A stretch of 64,000 bases of DNA, taken from Megamerina dolium (taxonomy: Eukaryota > Arthropoda > Insecta > Diptera > Megamerinidae). Both the position numbers and the translations under genes were made by a program. Shown here piece by piece: positions 40,978-53,025 of the stretch; position 1 is the stretch's first letter; the number at the start of each line of letters is the position of its first letter. The notes below the pieces were generated by a model. It did no database searches. It saw only the letters and a program-made list of their open reading frames with translations, and was not told the DNA's origin. The DNA lies in NCBI GenBank assembly GCA_963854835.1, contig OY978525.1, forward strand, positions 61,442,855-61,506,854, read 5' to 3'.

Positions 40978-42098
40978 CAGTCAACAGTTCTAACACCCCG
41001 ATTACCACAATCCCAACAAAACATAATTTGTCGATTTGTGCAGCTAGACCGGTTGTGGCCACGTTCCCCACATCGAAAACACATGGTCTCTTCATTCTGA
41101 AGGCCAAGCACCGTTTGTATGCGGTTAACAGTTCTTCTATTCATACCTTCTTCTGGTCCAATGGATTCGTACTCCTGTGCTAAGATAATCAACTCTCTAA
41201 GTACACTGAATTCTCGTCTTTTAATGTACATTCGGTATTCAGTACGGCTATTCCGAAATATCCGTTCGAGCTGTTGGCTTTGTGACATCGAGGTCCAACG
41301 CATCATGGATTGTATTGCAGTGACAAATGTTACAAATTTCTCTTTTGGGCGTTGAATTCGTTTTCTGATGTCGTCTTCGAGTGTTTCAAAGAAACGTGCA
41401 GGCAAAAAGAACAGCTTAAAATCTTCTACAAAATCATGATATGAGTCCCAAAGGTCTCTATTATTCCTGTACCAAAATAAAGCGTCTCCACGTAATAATT
41501 CGGGCATAGTATTTAGTAATGCGTGTTTAGGTATCTCATAGCAGGCCGCTAGCTCTTCGATACGTTCTAGAAACAACAGTGGTTCTTTTCCACCTTCGTA
41601 TTTAACACCCCACTTGCGTACCATGTCACAAATGGAGGCTAAATCTAACTGAGGTTTATCTTGTACAGCTAGTGATACAGGTGAAGAACAGGATTGTTGT
41701 TGGTTTGCTCCACTACCACTTGCCCCCACGGTGATACCCGGATCTACCTCGCTGACTGAACCACCACGCTGTACCTGAGTGGCGACTTTTAATTCTTTCT
41801 CCGAAAATGCTGTCCTCAACTGGTCGATAATTTCGATATGTTCAGGTGGTAAGTTGCCATCTTTAATGTAATTTCTCAAAACACCCCTCATTTCGTCCAC
41901 AGTGCCGGTTGTCTTCAACCCTAGATCACCTAGGCACTGCGTCAATTCTTCTTTATTTAAGAAATTCACAAACGCACGACTCATTTTTCTCTCAGTTATT
42001 CCAATGTTAGTACACTTCCAATATGGTGTATATGTGTACTGCAGTATTTTCCTTGCTCCAGTATATGTGTGCGCTATCCTTTTTTTTTTTATATACAT
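40914..42098 (-). CDS. Gypsy family B gag (full element)
   Basis: The likely start is ATG 41984 (MSRAFVNF); the frame is open from 42098 across the leader. Layout as in the other copy: SAP-like N-terminus, gag domain, knuckle CFRCGERGHNRSSC (one Gln to Glu change) and a second knuckle lacking His. It overlaps pol, which lies one base back, so a -1 frameshift would give Gag-Pol. The length of ~356 aa is normal for gypsy gag. Together with pol, PBS and LTRs it forms a structurally complete element of about 5.6 kb (36964-42559). Confidence 0.9.
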   Translation of the reverse strand: MYIKKKRIAHTYTGARKILQYTYTPYWKCTNIGITERKMSRAFVNFLNKEELTQCLGDLGLKTTGTVDEMRGVLRNYIKDGNLPPEHIEIIDQLRTAFSEKELKVATQVQRGGSVSEVDPGITVGASGSGANQQQSCSSPVSLAVQDKPQLDLASICDMVRKWGVKYEGGKEPLLFLERIEELAACYEIPKHALLNTMPELLRGDALFWYRNNRDLWDSYHDFVEDFKLFFLPARFFETLEDDIRKRIQRPKEKFVTFVTAIQSMMRWTSMSQSQQLERIFRNSRTEYRMYIKRREFSVLRELIILAQEYESIGPEEGMNRRTVNRIQTVLGLQNEETMCFRCGERGHNRSSCTNRQIMFCWDCGNRGVRTVDCCRRSTGNGLRDPAAKGVENL

Positions 42099-42129
42099 AC
42101 ATATATATTTTCTTCACAAAATTTCTATT

Positions 42130-42147
42130 GTCCCTGCTCGGGCGCCA
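42130..42147 (-). other. Primer-binding site, tRNA-Lys type (full element)
   Basis: Identical to 36946-36963 and directly adjacent to the 5' LTR. A tRNA-Lys primer is reported for some insect gypsy lineages such as Osvaldo, but lineage membership is not shown by this alone. Confidence 0.85.
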
Positions 42148-42559
42148 TTTATAATGCTCTCTGCTGGTCAAACTCGTCGGTGCCAGGGTTCAAATTGAAT
42201 TTATTTATTTTTATTATATTATTCCCTTTATTTATTATATTATTTCATTTATTTATTCTTTTATTTCATTTACTTATTATATTACTCCATTTATTTGTTA
42301 TACTATTTAATTTAGCTATTATATTACTTATCGGTATATTGCAAGCAAATCACACAATTAAGAAAGGGTTGATTACCCCAGGTTTGCGCTCCACGACCAC
42401 TGGCACTTCGAACCGCTAGACCCTGTCTCTCCAATTCCTCCTCCTCTGACTCTCACATAACCTCGGCTCGTGAGTTTTTATGGAAGATGATGGTGTTAGT
42501 GGTTAATTAGTGTTAGTACTAATGCCTGGGTCCTATGGCGGTTACCAACCAGTAGGTGC
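42148..42559 (-). repeat. Gypsy family B 5' LTR
   Basis: Direct repeat of 36964-37375. To the right (42560 onward) the sequence no longer matches, so this is the outer edge of the element on its 5' side. It includes the 21-bp minisatellite at 42204-42331. Confidence 0.78.
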
Positions 42560-43625
42560 CCTGTGCACTACGACACATGCCTTGTCGCCTGCGCCGATTG
42601 GTACCGAATCGACACTCTGCGACACAGTCATGTGTGTGTAGTTGGTCTCTTTCTGTCCCAGTATGGAGATATGTCCCCACACCACGGCAGCCAGAGGCCA
42701 ACTGTCGATTTAAGTCGTCGTAAGTCCCTTGATAGTGATCGTTGGTTGTGAAACATATTTACGACTATGTGGGTGGTATTCCTTCTCTCTCTCTCTCCTA
42801 GTTGATGTGGATTGTAAGTAAACGGTGATAGTGTAGTTTCGCATGTGTGTGTACGATAGATGTGTGAGTGCGAGTATGTGTGTGTGTATGAGTGGATTAC
42901 CTGGGGTATTACATTTAGAAAATTATCTTATGTTTAAGATAGTATGTATGTAGTAAATATTTGTATACGGAGTATGTGACGAAGTACTTACGTACTTACT
43001 TCGTTACAAAATCTCATAATATAGATGTTAGAAACTAAAAAAAAAATTAATATACGTGAATTATATTTTAATAAATTACTAAACACATGATAGTTTTGAT
43101 TAATTAAAAAAAAAACAAAATTTTCTTAGTTTATTTCTTATTTATTTATAAAAGTCTAATCTGACAATTCTGTAAGCATAGAGAGTGATCAGCTGACATG
43201 GTTTTACGCACAAAATCAAATTGCTGTTGATTCTTCCGCTACGGGCAACGGCTGCGTCACCGTCATACGGTGGTGAGTTTTCGTTAATACGACATTCCCA
43301 TAAGATAGGTCGTGTCAGCTGATACGTTCTACGGTTTTACGTTCGTTGCTAGTTGCATCATTAAAGTTGTAACAGCAACAACATACAACAAAATAACAAT
43401 TTTTTTGGTTTCAAGTCGTTCGGGTATGAACATGAAGAAGCGAACGTACACGTACATAACAACATTCATATAAAATTATCAATAATTACATGTTTGTTGA
43501 AGTTGTTGCTGTTACGAAATTTATTAGCAGTAATTACAGCCGTATGTACTAACCGATTTTAACAAAAACTACCCTATATTTTCAAAGATTATTGTAAACG
43601 AACATCGTGACACGTGCTTTTTATA
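42560..43625. other. Flanking sequence without recognised gene
   Basis: A moderately GC-rich part (42560-42740) carries short frames without motifs. Next come a (TC)n run near 42785, TG-rich microsatellite-like sequence (42845-42895), A-runs (43035-43115) and AT-rich sequence. Confidence 0.4.
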
Positions 43626-44023
43626 TAATAGCCTAGACAGACGGCAGCCTAATTCCGGATTACCGAGTTAATTCGAATTAATTTTTCTCGATCCATTTTA
43701 CAAAATATTCGCTAACAAAAAACTTTCAACAATTGTTAACAGTTCTCAACATGAAAAGCATTGGCGAACAAATACATCCAGATGTCAATTACGAACTGTG
43801 ATGTCAATTTACAAGTTTCTAATAGTTTTCAGTTTACGTACTTCATATCGAGAGTGACAGATGACAGAAATTTATAGTGATAGTAATGTAAGTGAGCAGA
43901 CCGAATAAAACAGCAATCAGGCATTTAGTCAATCCGCAATACTGACGTCTGTCAGGTTAATATTTTATTCGGATTAAGTGCGCCGGTAATCCGGATTAAC
44001 GCTGCTGTCTGTCTAGGCTATTA
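43626..44023. mobile_element. MITE-like element with ~40-bp terminal inverted repeats
   Basis: The left end TAATAGCCTAGACAGACGGC and right end GCTGTCTGTCTAGGCTATTA are inverted copies. The similarity extends about 40 bp inwards (AATTCCGGATTACCG against CGGTAATCCGGATTAA). The 398-bp interior has no coding frame. The outer 15 bp are an exact inverted match. I cannot see a clear target duplication, so the superfamily is open. Confidence 0.82.
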
Positions 44024-44689
44024 AACTTACCATATAAAATATTAAGTGGCGCACGAGCAAAGGTCTTATGTGTATAACTTCCAATTTCAAAAGTGAACAA
44101 CTTTAAAATAAAGACCTCAAGAAGCTCCACGGAAATACGGACCTCAAGTAGATCCATTACACAAAGGATTCAAAAATAAAAAATACTTATATCAGCGTCT
44201 GTGAGACCAATTCGCAGATACTTTCGAGAAATGTTGACAAGGATCCCCCAGTAACTTCGGTAAAAAGGACTCTATCCTTCCAATCGGCGTTGAAAATGAT
44301 ACTGCTAATATTCTTACAACTCCAGACAACGATGCAGCTGTGGAAAATAACTTTGTAAGTGTAAAAGAAAAATTAAATTAAGTACATTTAAATTCACATA
44401 GTGAAGGTGTAATAAAATAAAATTAACAATAATTTCTCAAATCTTAAAACTAAATGTTAAGCATAATAGCAAGTAATTTACATTTAATTAGGAAGTAATT
44501 TTCATTTAAACAACTAGTATTATATTGACAGTAAGCGTTTCCTCTTGAGCCGAGTTATTGAAGGGACTGTTGTGTACTATTTTTCCACAACACTTACTAA
44601 ATACCTAGCTCACAAGATTAACACCTAGACCTAAGCTCTTAAATATCCCTCGAGTCTAACACACTCGTTGGCTGAAATAAAACAATTAT
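44024..44689. other. AT-rich stretch with one copy of a short local repeat
   Basis: The block AAATTAAATTAAGTACATTTAA to CACATAGTGAAGGTGTA (about 44372-44412) recurs with changes at about 45985-46027 and 46606-46650. No coding region is seen. Confidence 0.4.
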
Positions 44690-45060
44690 ATTTTATTAAG
44701 GATACTTGCGGTTTCTACTTTATTGCTGGTGTTTTTCACTTTTACACTAATACTGGAGGGCCTCGTAAGGATCGCAGTATTTACACTTTTCTTAAAGCTA
44801 ACACTTCGGTATAAGATTCACAACTGAACAACCAACGCCTTCAGTAAGCTGGCAGCTTATATCAATTTTTCTAACACTAGCCACATATCAATCTACCCAC
44901 ATACCAACATATAACATACCATAATATATTCACACCACTTGTGTGTATGTGTGTACTATATGTGTTTATGTACACGATCGATGCACTCTCCATGTGTATA
45001 TATTCTACATGAGAAAGCAACTTTTTGATATTCTCACATGAGTAGACCGCGTGATTTTAG
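44690..45060 (+). repeat. Interspersed repeat, copy 2 (matches 4190-4565)
   Basis: The shared blocks ACTAATACTGGAGGGCCTCG, CTTCAGTAAGC-GCAGCTTATA, CCACATATCA, TGTGTATGT and GTGATTTTAGTT are in the same order. Downstream to ~45330 more sequence may belong to the same element. The identity is unknown and LTR-like. Confidence 0.55.
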
Positions 45061-45379
45061 TTGTCATGTATGCTTACACAGGTATGCTTACGTATGTACA
45101 GAACTACGAATTGTGTGGGAAAATGCTTTGTCAGCATTTTCACACCCAGCTGCAACTCAGTTGGCACAATGTTCTCACATTCCACAATTATAAGTAATAT
45201 TAGTATGGATTGTGTATATCACAACTTCGAGCAACGTTGGTATGTGTATTGACAAATATGTAGTTCCCAATTTCGGGAAATATGTCGCGAGGCAAAATAT
45301 GCATATGTGCATATTTTGGGTCGCAACAGGACAATGGTTAGCTGCCGGGCCTGTTCGTTAGGATGAGTTTGAAGTTTCA

Positions 45380-45965
45380 TCATGTATTTAGCAATATTTG
45401 TGCTCGTATGACTTTAGGAATTGTATCAACATTAAAATCTTTATGTTAATTTTGTGTATACCAAGGCGCACAAGTTATTTGCATAAGCGTTTTATTCTGG
45501 ACTCTCTGGATTTTTGCAATGATCGAGGGGCAAGCCGAGCTCCATAATTCGATACCATAAGTCCAGATCGGTTTAATAATCTATGTATAAATCAAAACTT
45601 TATTATTGAGGCTAAGTTTTGGGTTTTTATTTAGCAGCCAATGCAATTGCAGCAGTTTGAATTTGATTTGTAATTTTTTACTATAATATGAGCTTTCCAT
45701 GTTAGTCTTCTATCGAAATACATTCTCACGTATTTTACTTTATTTGATTGCGGAATTGTTTAATTTGACTGGGGGACACGTTTCTTTTCTAAGAGAGAAA
45801 GTTACCTGTACACATTTATTCTCATTTACTTTTATTCACCATTTTGCCAGCCATTCTTCGAGGAGTTTAAGATGTTTTGACAGGTTACGAGATACTTCCA
45901 GATGATCGATGTGTATACTTAGGATAGCCGTGTCATCAGCGAAGGTTGTACCCAAATGATTTTGA
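45380..45965 (-). pseudogene. Jockey-clade RT fragment
   Basis: The minus strand gives TTFADDTAILSIHIDHLEVS (catalytic FADD), LLEEWLAKW, KVNENKC-VTFSLRKETCP, NNKVLIYT-IIKPIWTYGIEL and IQRVQNKTLMQITCAPWYTQ, in order. Stops are scattered through the reading frame. Endonuclease, RT N-terminus and the 3' end are missing. Confidence 0.82.
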
Positions 45966-46219
45966 AATAATGTAAAATATAAAAAAAAATTAAATTTAAG
46001 TACTTTTAAATTAACATAGGTGTACCAATATAAAAAAAACTAAAAAAATCTATATGAAATTAAGAAATTTAGTTTTTTTTATTACAAACATTAAAACAAT
46101 ATATACAAATAATGTTTGTTACACTACAATTAGTTTTAAGAAACTAACGAGCAGTTTGATTTTGAAACATTGCTAAAGCATATTTATGAGGTAAGTTTTT
46201 TTTAACCCCTCCTTTAGAT

Positions 46220-46560
46220 TAACAGCGTCGTCGTTGGAGTCGTCGGTTAGGGCTGTGGTGTTTAGAAGCTTGCCGGCTTAGGTGCGTTGACAATATTTAT
46301 AAGGACTTTATTTTGGAGGTGTTGAATTATATATACGTAACTTTGACTGGCGCAGCCCCAAATTTATGCACTATATGACCACACTGGTTTTAGAATTTGT
46401 TTATATAATATGATTTTATTGTATATGGAGAGTTTTGATCTTCGTCCAATGAGCTAGCCCATTTTCATTAGTTTTTGATTGAGTTCGTTGCGTTTCATTT
46501 TTATGTGCTCTTTCCAAGGTAGTTTAGCATCAAGAGTTTAGCAAATACCAAGGTATTTAA
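46220..46560 (-). pseudogene. Second Jockey-like RT fragment
   Basis: Broken minus-strand frames keep YLGI...KLPWKEH-like, ELNQKL and LRQSKLRIYN segments and an IQHLQNKVLINIVNAP-like tail. The order equals that of the thumb region in the fragment at 45380-45965. Both fragments are followed upstream by the same short repeat. Confidence 0.55.
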
Positions 46561-47939
46561 TTAATTGTAATTAATTGAATTGAAATTCAAATTGAAAACA
46601 TAAGTAAAATAATTAAATTAATTTGGACGCACATAGTGGAGGTGTACCCAATGAAAAATTAATTCTGAATTTAAGAAATTAATATCAAAATTAAAAGTAA
46701 TAAATAAAACAAAATTTCAGCAATCGACTGCGACCCTCACGAGGCCTTCCAGTCCATGATTAATTAGATTACCACAACTAGATTACGAAAATCTATTTAC
46801 TCGTTTCCACAGTAAGATTTATTTCTAAAGGGATTGTTAGGTGTCAAAATCATTTTGAAGTTTTTCTTTGATTAGTATTGAATTTGGTCAACTGGAAGGT
46901 ACGGATATGGATATGGAAGAGAGGCAAAGAAGTGCATTAATTTATTTAATAAATCAATTGACCGCCAGTAGTAAGCAATTGGCAGAACGCCGAAAAAGCA
47001 ACAGCTCAGATTGCAAAAATTTTGTCTGCAATACGCATGTGAAATGCATTATTAAATTAAACAAATGTATATGTATTGCAGGCGGATATAGAAAATTTTG
47101 GGAGCTTGACATCCATTGCAATAGCAACGAGTTTTTCAAGGAAAGCTTTAGGATGAGCTAAGAATCATATATAGTTCACATTTTTTATATTTTACTCCCT
47201 TCTTCACGAAAAAATAGATAAAAACAGAGTTACATAGAGGAAAATCTAACAAAGTTATCGAAATTTTCACAAAATCCTAGATTATGGTGGTATTAATTTT
47301 ATATGAGAAATATGCTTGATTGAAACTAAATTTAAGTTATAATCTCAGAAATGAAGGTAATATCGTATGTGTAGGCATACTATAAATATATAAAATATGG
47401 AATGGGATATGGATGTATACCATGGTCTAATTATTAGAGGTCACGTTGTTGTATTTGTAATTGAATTTTAGGAAATTTTGAAATTTTTGTTTTGATTTGT
47501 TAGCTATTTGAGGATTGCAAACCACTTTTTATCATGAAAACCATATTTGATAAACACTTTTTGTTAATTTTCAAACAATTTTATTAATTTTTTTCTCATA
47601 ATAAATACTATTAATTATCGACCCCACTTTTGTTTATTACTTTCATCGTACCATTTCTCTTCATTTTATAGTAAACAAACATGGTGATGATAAAGTGACC
47701 CAATTCCAAAAATTCTTTTTTTCTGCATTTATTACGTGACCTATAATTGGACCATGGATGTATACAGCAGAGAGACCAACCAAGTACTGATATTACTTAT
47801 CGCTTTAATTCTCTGTACTGTTTATGCTGTACAATTGTTTTTATGGATTGAGTAGGTTACAATCACTGAAACGAGTAGCTGGTGTAAAGAGAAGAAATGA
47901 GTGAACCCATACATACCTTTAATAGGTACATATTAGGAC
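46561..47939. other. AT-rich stretch without recognised gene
   Basis: A short reverse match to the 4.2/44.7-kb repeat lies at 46735-46758 (GCGACCCTCACGAGGCCTTC). A 97-codon frame at 46868-47161 has no motif. The rest is low-complexity A/T sequence. Confidence 0.4.
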
Positions 47940-49390
47940 CTTCAATCCCGAAGCATTTTAACAATTCCGGGATGTCGGGATGCGAAAATTGTAAACCCGG
48001 ATATACCCCATGAAATAATGGTGATTTAAACGGTTTAGAGGTTTTACCCGCCCATTCTATATTGGTTTCGGTAATAACGCTTAATACATCTGAGTCGGAT
48101 TCCGTTCTGTAGCCGTTTTCAGTTTACTTCGTGGCACTATTTACTCTACCGGCAAAGTGAGTATCTAAAAGTAGGTTCAACGATTCCTCGCATGATACTG
48201 TCCAGCTTTTGTATGATTTCTGTAAGTATCCGATTGATTGGTTAGTCTTTGTGATTATTATTCATACTCGAGAAGCTGCTGTGACACTCTCAACGTCCTC
48301 AATTCATTTTTATAAACCTTTAATTTGCCATAGTAGCAGGTCCAGCCACTATTTTTTCGGAGCGACTTTGCAATATTAAATTGCTTTCTGCATTCTACTC
48401 GTAGTTCATTAAGTTTTTTATACAAATAAAGTGGGTTATTCTTTCCTCTCATTTCTAATTTTGGGCAGCCTTTGTTTAACTCTTGATTACATGATTTAGT
48501 AAGCATCCTGACGAGGTTTTCGAGCGCGTCGCTGTAATGTACACCTGCCAATTGGGTTTTCTTATATTTCTGGTTTTGGGGGGTTTGCTAGATTCCTCCT
48601 CAGAAGTAATTTGGATATAACGATGGTCAGAGAAAGAATGTTGCTCGAACAGCTTCCACTGTACTATCCTATCAAAGAGAGTTTGAGATATTAAGGTTCT
48701 GTCAAGCACCTCGGGTTGATTACGGGTTATAAATGTGGGTTTCTCACCTCGGTTACAAAATAATAACCTATTGTTTATAATGAAGTTAAAAAGCAACTCA
48801 CCCCTTTCGTTGGTGTTTGTGCTGCAATAAATGGTATGGTGTGCGTAGACGTCACCTCTCATAATAAGCACTTGTTTTGTTGCTCCGCCTTCCGCTACCA
48901 GCTCTATTATGAGTTGCGGTGGTACGGGTCCTGGATACCATAAGCTAGATAGAAGGAGACAAGCCGATAACTTCTCTTGCCAGTCTCCCAGCTTATGGTG
49001 GTTACATCTTCGTTACTATATTTATGAATAAAAAAGACAATTGCTTGTACTTTTGCCAATCTATGTGCCCTAATTTAACCGTGAATACTCTCTCTGTTCA
49101 ACAATGGTTCCTGGACGAGGACGAAGTTTGGATTCTGCCAGACGGTTCAGGAGGGTAGCTTAGGCTGAGGCTACTGTGGTTTACTTGTACAGATGCAACA
49201 TCAGTTAAAGTGACATCTTTGTTTTCTTGAGAGTCACTTAATAAGTCGTGTTCGCAGTACAGCGTTCTAAAAGCGGATATGAGGTGCCTGAAGAGGCATC
49301 ATCTATACTTGCGATATAGCTGATAGTGTCCCCTGCTTCTGTTACGTCTACTGGATGTTGGACCGCTCGCCCAAACTAGTTGTTCCGCGA
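47940..49390 (-). pseudogene. LOA-like ORF2 fragment (endonuclease and RT entry), degraded
   Basis: The minus strand frames give ERVFTVKLGHIDWQ near 49060, DVYAHHTIYCSTNTNERGEL (endonuclease Asp/Asn-His block) with RGEKPTFITRNQPEVLDRTL and HSFSDHRYIQI (final His). The basic linker (48258-48551) follows, and then EESLNLLLDTHFAG and ITETNIEWAGKTSKPFKSP, matching the RT entry of the LOA-like element at 9.6-15.0 kb (RIRWAINTFKPLKSPG). Stops and frameshifts are frequent. The RT core and RNase H are absent, so the 3' part was deleted. It is an older relative of the 9.5-kb element. Confidence 0.75.
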
Positions 49391-50877
49391 GAATACCAAT
49401 TATTATTCGGTTCCCAACGATAATTAACTCATCGAATTAATGACAGAGGAGAAAATTTAATTTTCACTATGACAAAATTATCAATCAAAATCGAAATCGA
49501 ATCAATAGAATAATTACTTATGTGGGTTTACTCTCTAGTGGTTGAAGTTGAAGTTTATTGGGAATGGTCAAAACACAGCACCCTAATCGATAAATTGACA
49601 GTTGGCAAGTGGCCGACAAAAGCTTGGCCATGTCGACAGACATGGTCACTGAAGTCTAAAAAATTAGAGGAGTAGGAAAAACTGTCGATATCGACGAAAG
49701 TAAATTTGAGAGGCGTAAGTACCATTGGGGTTATGCAGTGGGTGTTCAGATGTGTCGAGAGAGGTAACAACTTTTGCTTTTTTGTCTCTGTGGAGAGAAG
49801 AGATAAGGAAACCCTCCCCTTTATAATTAAGGATTGGATTCATCCCGGCACAACTGTCTGATTTTTAGAGGGTATGTTAAAATTAAATTTCTCACTAAGT
49901 CAATTAATAACAGTTTTATATTTAAGGTTTACGACTGTTTATCGGAGGAGGATTTTGTAAACTTTAAAGTGAATCCGCTGAAACCATCCTTTGTTGAATT
50001 TACAAATGCAGAATAATAAGAAATTGAAGTAGAATAAACAAAAATAAATACAAACTAAAAAGATTTTATTGTGAAATATTGATGGTTGCGAAGTCGGCGC
50101 CGGGAATATAAGGGTTTTTTTTTGTGTGCGGCCGAATGCCAGCTATAAAGAAACACTTTGGTTCTATAAGAATTATTTTTTTGCGTCCGGTCAATGGTCG
50201 GCTATCACGAAAAACCTTTATTCGATAATACAGATGGTCGCCCGGCCAAAAACCGTTTATCAAAAGACACTTTTCTCTAAAAATACTGCTGTATGGCCCT
50301 GAATAAGGTGCTAACTTTTTTTTATATCAATAGTGCTTATTTTCTTAAAAAATTGTTTTTTGAAAAAAAAAGTTTTCAAATTTTTTATGTTGATCATAAC
50401 TTTTAAAATATTAAAAATGGGTTATAAATGTGTTATATCACTGAAAAGGTATTAAAACACCTTTTTTGTAAATAAAAATTGCGAATTTGAGTAATTTCAA
50501 TCTCAAATTTGAACTTTGACCTTGAGTCTTATTTGGTCGTTAGCGACAAACAATTTTTGTTTTTTATATTCACAAAAATAGGCTTTATACGAAGGCTTTA
50601 TATGGACTTGGCCACAGAGAAGTTAATGTTGGTAGACTTTGTTTAAGTGTGAAATGACTCAGTATTCATGCGATGCATGAATGCATGGTGCGATCAGCGT
50701 TTTGCAGTAAACGATGTGCTGTGACATCTGTTGACCACTGAGTCTGAGGATGTGACTTGATGAGATTAAAGCAGTAGAATATGCTTAGAATAGAAATATA
50801 TAAAATATATTCAAAAATAAAATATATTACTTTTGATTGCTAAAAAGATTATAAATATTTCTTTATTAAGGTTATAA
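49391..50877. other. Non-coding stretch with a weak GC-containing minisatellite
   Basis: At about 50118-50280 two to three related ~57-bp units occur (GGCCGAATGCCAGCTATAAA, GGTCAATGGTCGGCTATCAC, GGCCAAAAACC). The other parts are A/T-rich. No gene is recognised. Confidence 0.35.
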
Positions 50878-51510
50878 GCACAAGGTCAAGCATATTCGAA
50901 TATTAGGAAAATTAATGCCGGCGTTCCTCAAGGCAGCATACTTGGACCAGTCCTGTATTTATTATACACTTCTGATCTGGCAGTTCCAAAACCAAGGAAA
51001 TTAGCCACATTTACAGATGACACCTAAATATTATCTGTTGGCATAAACGAGCTTGAATCTGCTGAAAAATTACAAGCATCTATTGACGAGGTTGTACAAT
51101 GGACCAGAATGTGGAATATTAAAATAAACGAAACAAAATCGAGTCACATTAACTTTACAAAAAAGAAAATTGCGTACATATCGGTTAATATCTTCTCAGT
51201 CATTGTGCCATATGCTAACAATGCTAAGTATTTGGGGATGACATTAGACGCCAAGCTTAAATGGAAAGAATACATCAAGATTAAAATAGTGGAACTTAAC
51301 ATAAAAAACCAAAGACTAGAATTGCTTATCGGTAGAGGCTCAAAACTGTCGGTACAAAATAAACTTCTGATCTACAATCAAATATTGAAACCAGTGTGGA
51401 CCTACGGAATCCAACTTTGGGGATGCAATGCAAATTCTAACATTGAGGTCATTCAGCGTTTTCAAAATAAAGTGCTACGAGCTATCGTTGGCGCCCCTTG
51501 GTATGTATGA
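50878..51510 (+). pseudogene. Jockey-clade RT fragment
   Basis: It reads NAGVPQGSILGPVLYLLYTS, then TFTDDT followed by a stop (TAA at 51025-51027) and ILSVGIN, and a 133-codon frame (51109-51510) with NIKINETKSSHINFTK, YLGMTLDAKLKWKEY and LIYNQILKPVWTYGIQLWG. The catalytic motif is FTDD instead of FADD. It ends at APWYV with a stop. Only the fingers-palm to thumb part is present. Confidence 0.85.
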
Positions 51511-51899
51511 AACGTTTTGTAACGTTTCAATTAAAAAAAATTAACGTTATAAAAATAAACCAAAAAAACAGTTATTTATATTGGCACTAACAACTACAGT
51601 GGTGACAATCACATAACAAAAAAAAAAAAAGATGACATAAAATCTCGTCGTTTCTGCCAGGAAAAAGCAGTTGATGGAATTGGCGAAAGAAATATTGCCA
51701 AACGTGCAGTGTTTTCCGAACCTACGGTCATAGGAGATCATCACGAATTATAGCACTTGAACCGCTTTTAGAAAGACCTGGTATTCCCCATCTGAGGGGG
51801 CAAAGATGGTTGGATAAAATCAATTATTACACGAATGATTAATGATTAAAGCAGCCTAACGTAAGCATTACCCAATACAATTTTGCGAAGAAAATACTG

Positions 51900-53025
51900 T
51901 TAGACTCTTGTGGTATAATAGGAGGTCATGAAGTCTCATTTCTAATCGATGGCCGCAAGATATCAGACACCAGAAAATCTTTTCGGGCAATATCTTTCAA
52001 TATTTTCAAATCAATTTGAAATTCGAAACGAAAGGATACTATTTGGAAGGACAGTGGGAAGAGATATAATTTTGAAAAAGAAGATTTGGGAGGTCAAAGG
52101 GTTATCTCGTGTTTCAATTGTAAATCAGAAGAGCACTTCGCCAATGGGTGTGACAAACCGAAAAAGAAATGCATCAAATGCAAGCGTCTTTATCATATTG
52201 AAAAAGACTGCTTTAAAGGTAACAAGTGCCTTCATATTAGGGTATAGTGATTTTATAATTGGAATTTTGAGTGTTCATTCGAGATTGGTTTAGCTACAGC
52301 TTTTATTGCAATATTGGTTGTTCCATATAATGCTCAGGGTATAGATATTTTAGTTGGGCAACTATTTATTAATCACCAGAATATTACTATGGTAGTAAGA
52401 TATGGTGTTGTACATCTATTCAACCGAGATTGAAATGTTTTACCAGGTGTTGAAGAGTTGCCACAAAAGAAAATAACTTTATGGGCTCAGGAAACAACAT
52501 TGATTCTAAAAAATCATGCTGGCTATATTGAAAATAAGTCCAAAACCAATTCCAACCCAGAGAGTATTTTTATTGAAGTTGTTTTTAACAACTTAAAAAT
52601 TCATTGCACTGTTTCGAGCTGTGTAACAAATACTAACGGAGTCATTTTTGTGTTGAGTGATTCTGATGAAGACAAAATATTCCATAAAAATCAGTCGTTA
52701 GTTAGAGAACATCAGTGTTAACTTGATAATAATATACAAACTGATGGTTTTTGCACAAGTGTCCATGAAGTGAACCGATAACAGCAACACAATTAGGAAA
52801 GTTAGACGACGCCATTGGTATAATACTCCTTAATTTAATTAATAAATATCGGCATTATTTTACTCAAAATTTATCAGAATTAGGACTATAGAACTGGAAA
52901 TTAAGTTAAAGGATGATACTGCCGTGACTTGTAAACCGTATATAATGTCTTGGACTGAAAGGAAATAGTTCGATGCATAATAAATGAATTAAAATGTGCT
53001 AATATAATTTTCATCATCAAATTTT
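51900..53025 (+). pseudogene. Gypsy family C gag zinc knuckles, protease end and RT entry
   Basis: A frame across 52108-52240 has two CCHC knuckles, CFNCKSEEHFANGC and CIKCKRLYHIEKDC. A protease C-terminus-like GIDILVGQLFINHQ follows near 52340. A frame at 52458-52721 with VVFNNLKIHCTVSS is the linker, and ELEIKLKDDTAVTCKPYIMS near 52890 is the typical RT entry. Stops and frameshifts interrupt it. The gag start and 5' LTR were not identified; 51600-51900 may hold other debris. The element is split here by an RTE copy and resumes at 55148. Confidence 0.7.

Noticed and set aside
46868..47161. 97-codon plus-strand frame as a small host gene
   Set aside because: No recognisable motif, no splice or promoter context, and it is surrounded by element debris.
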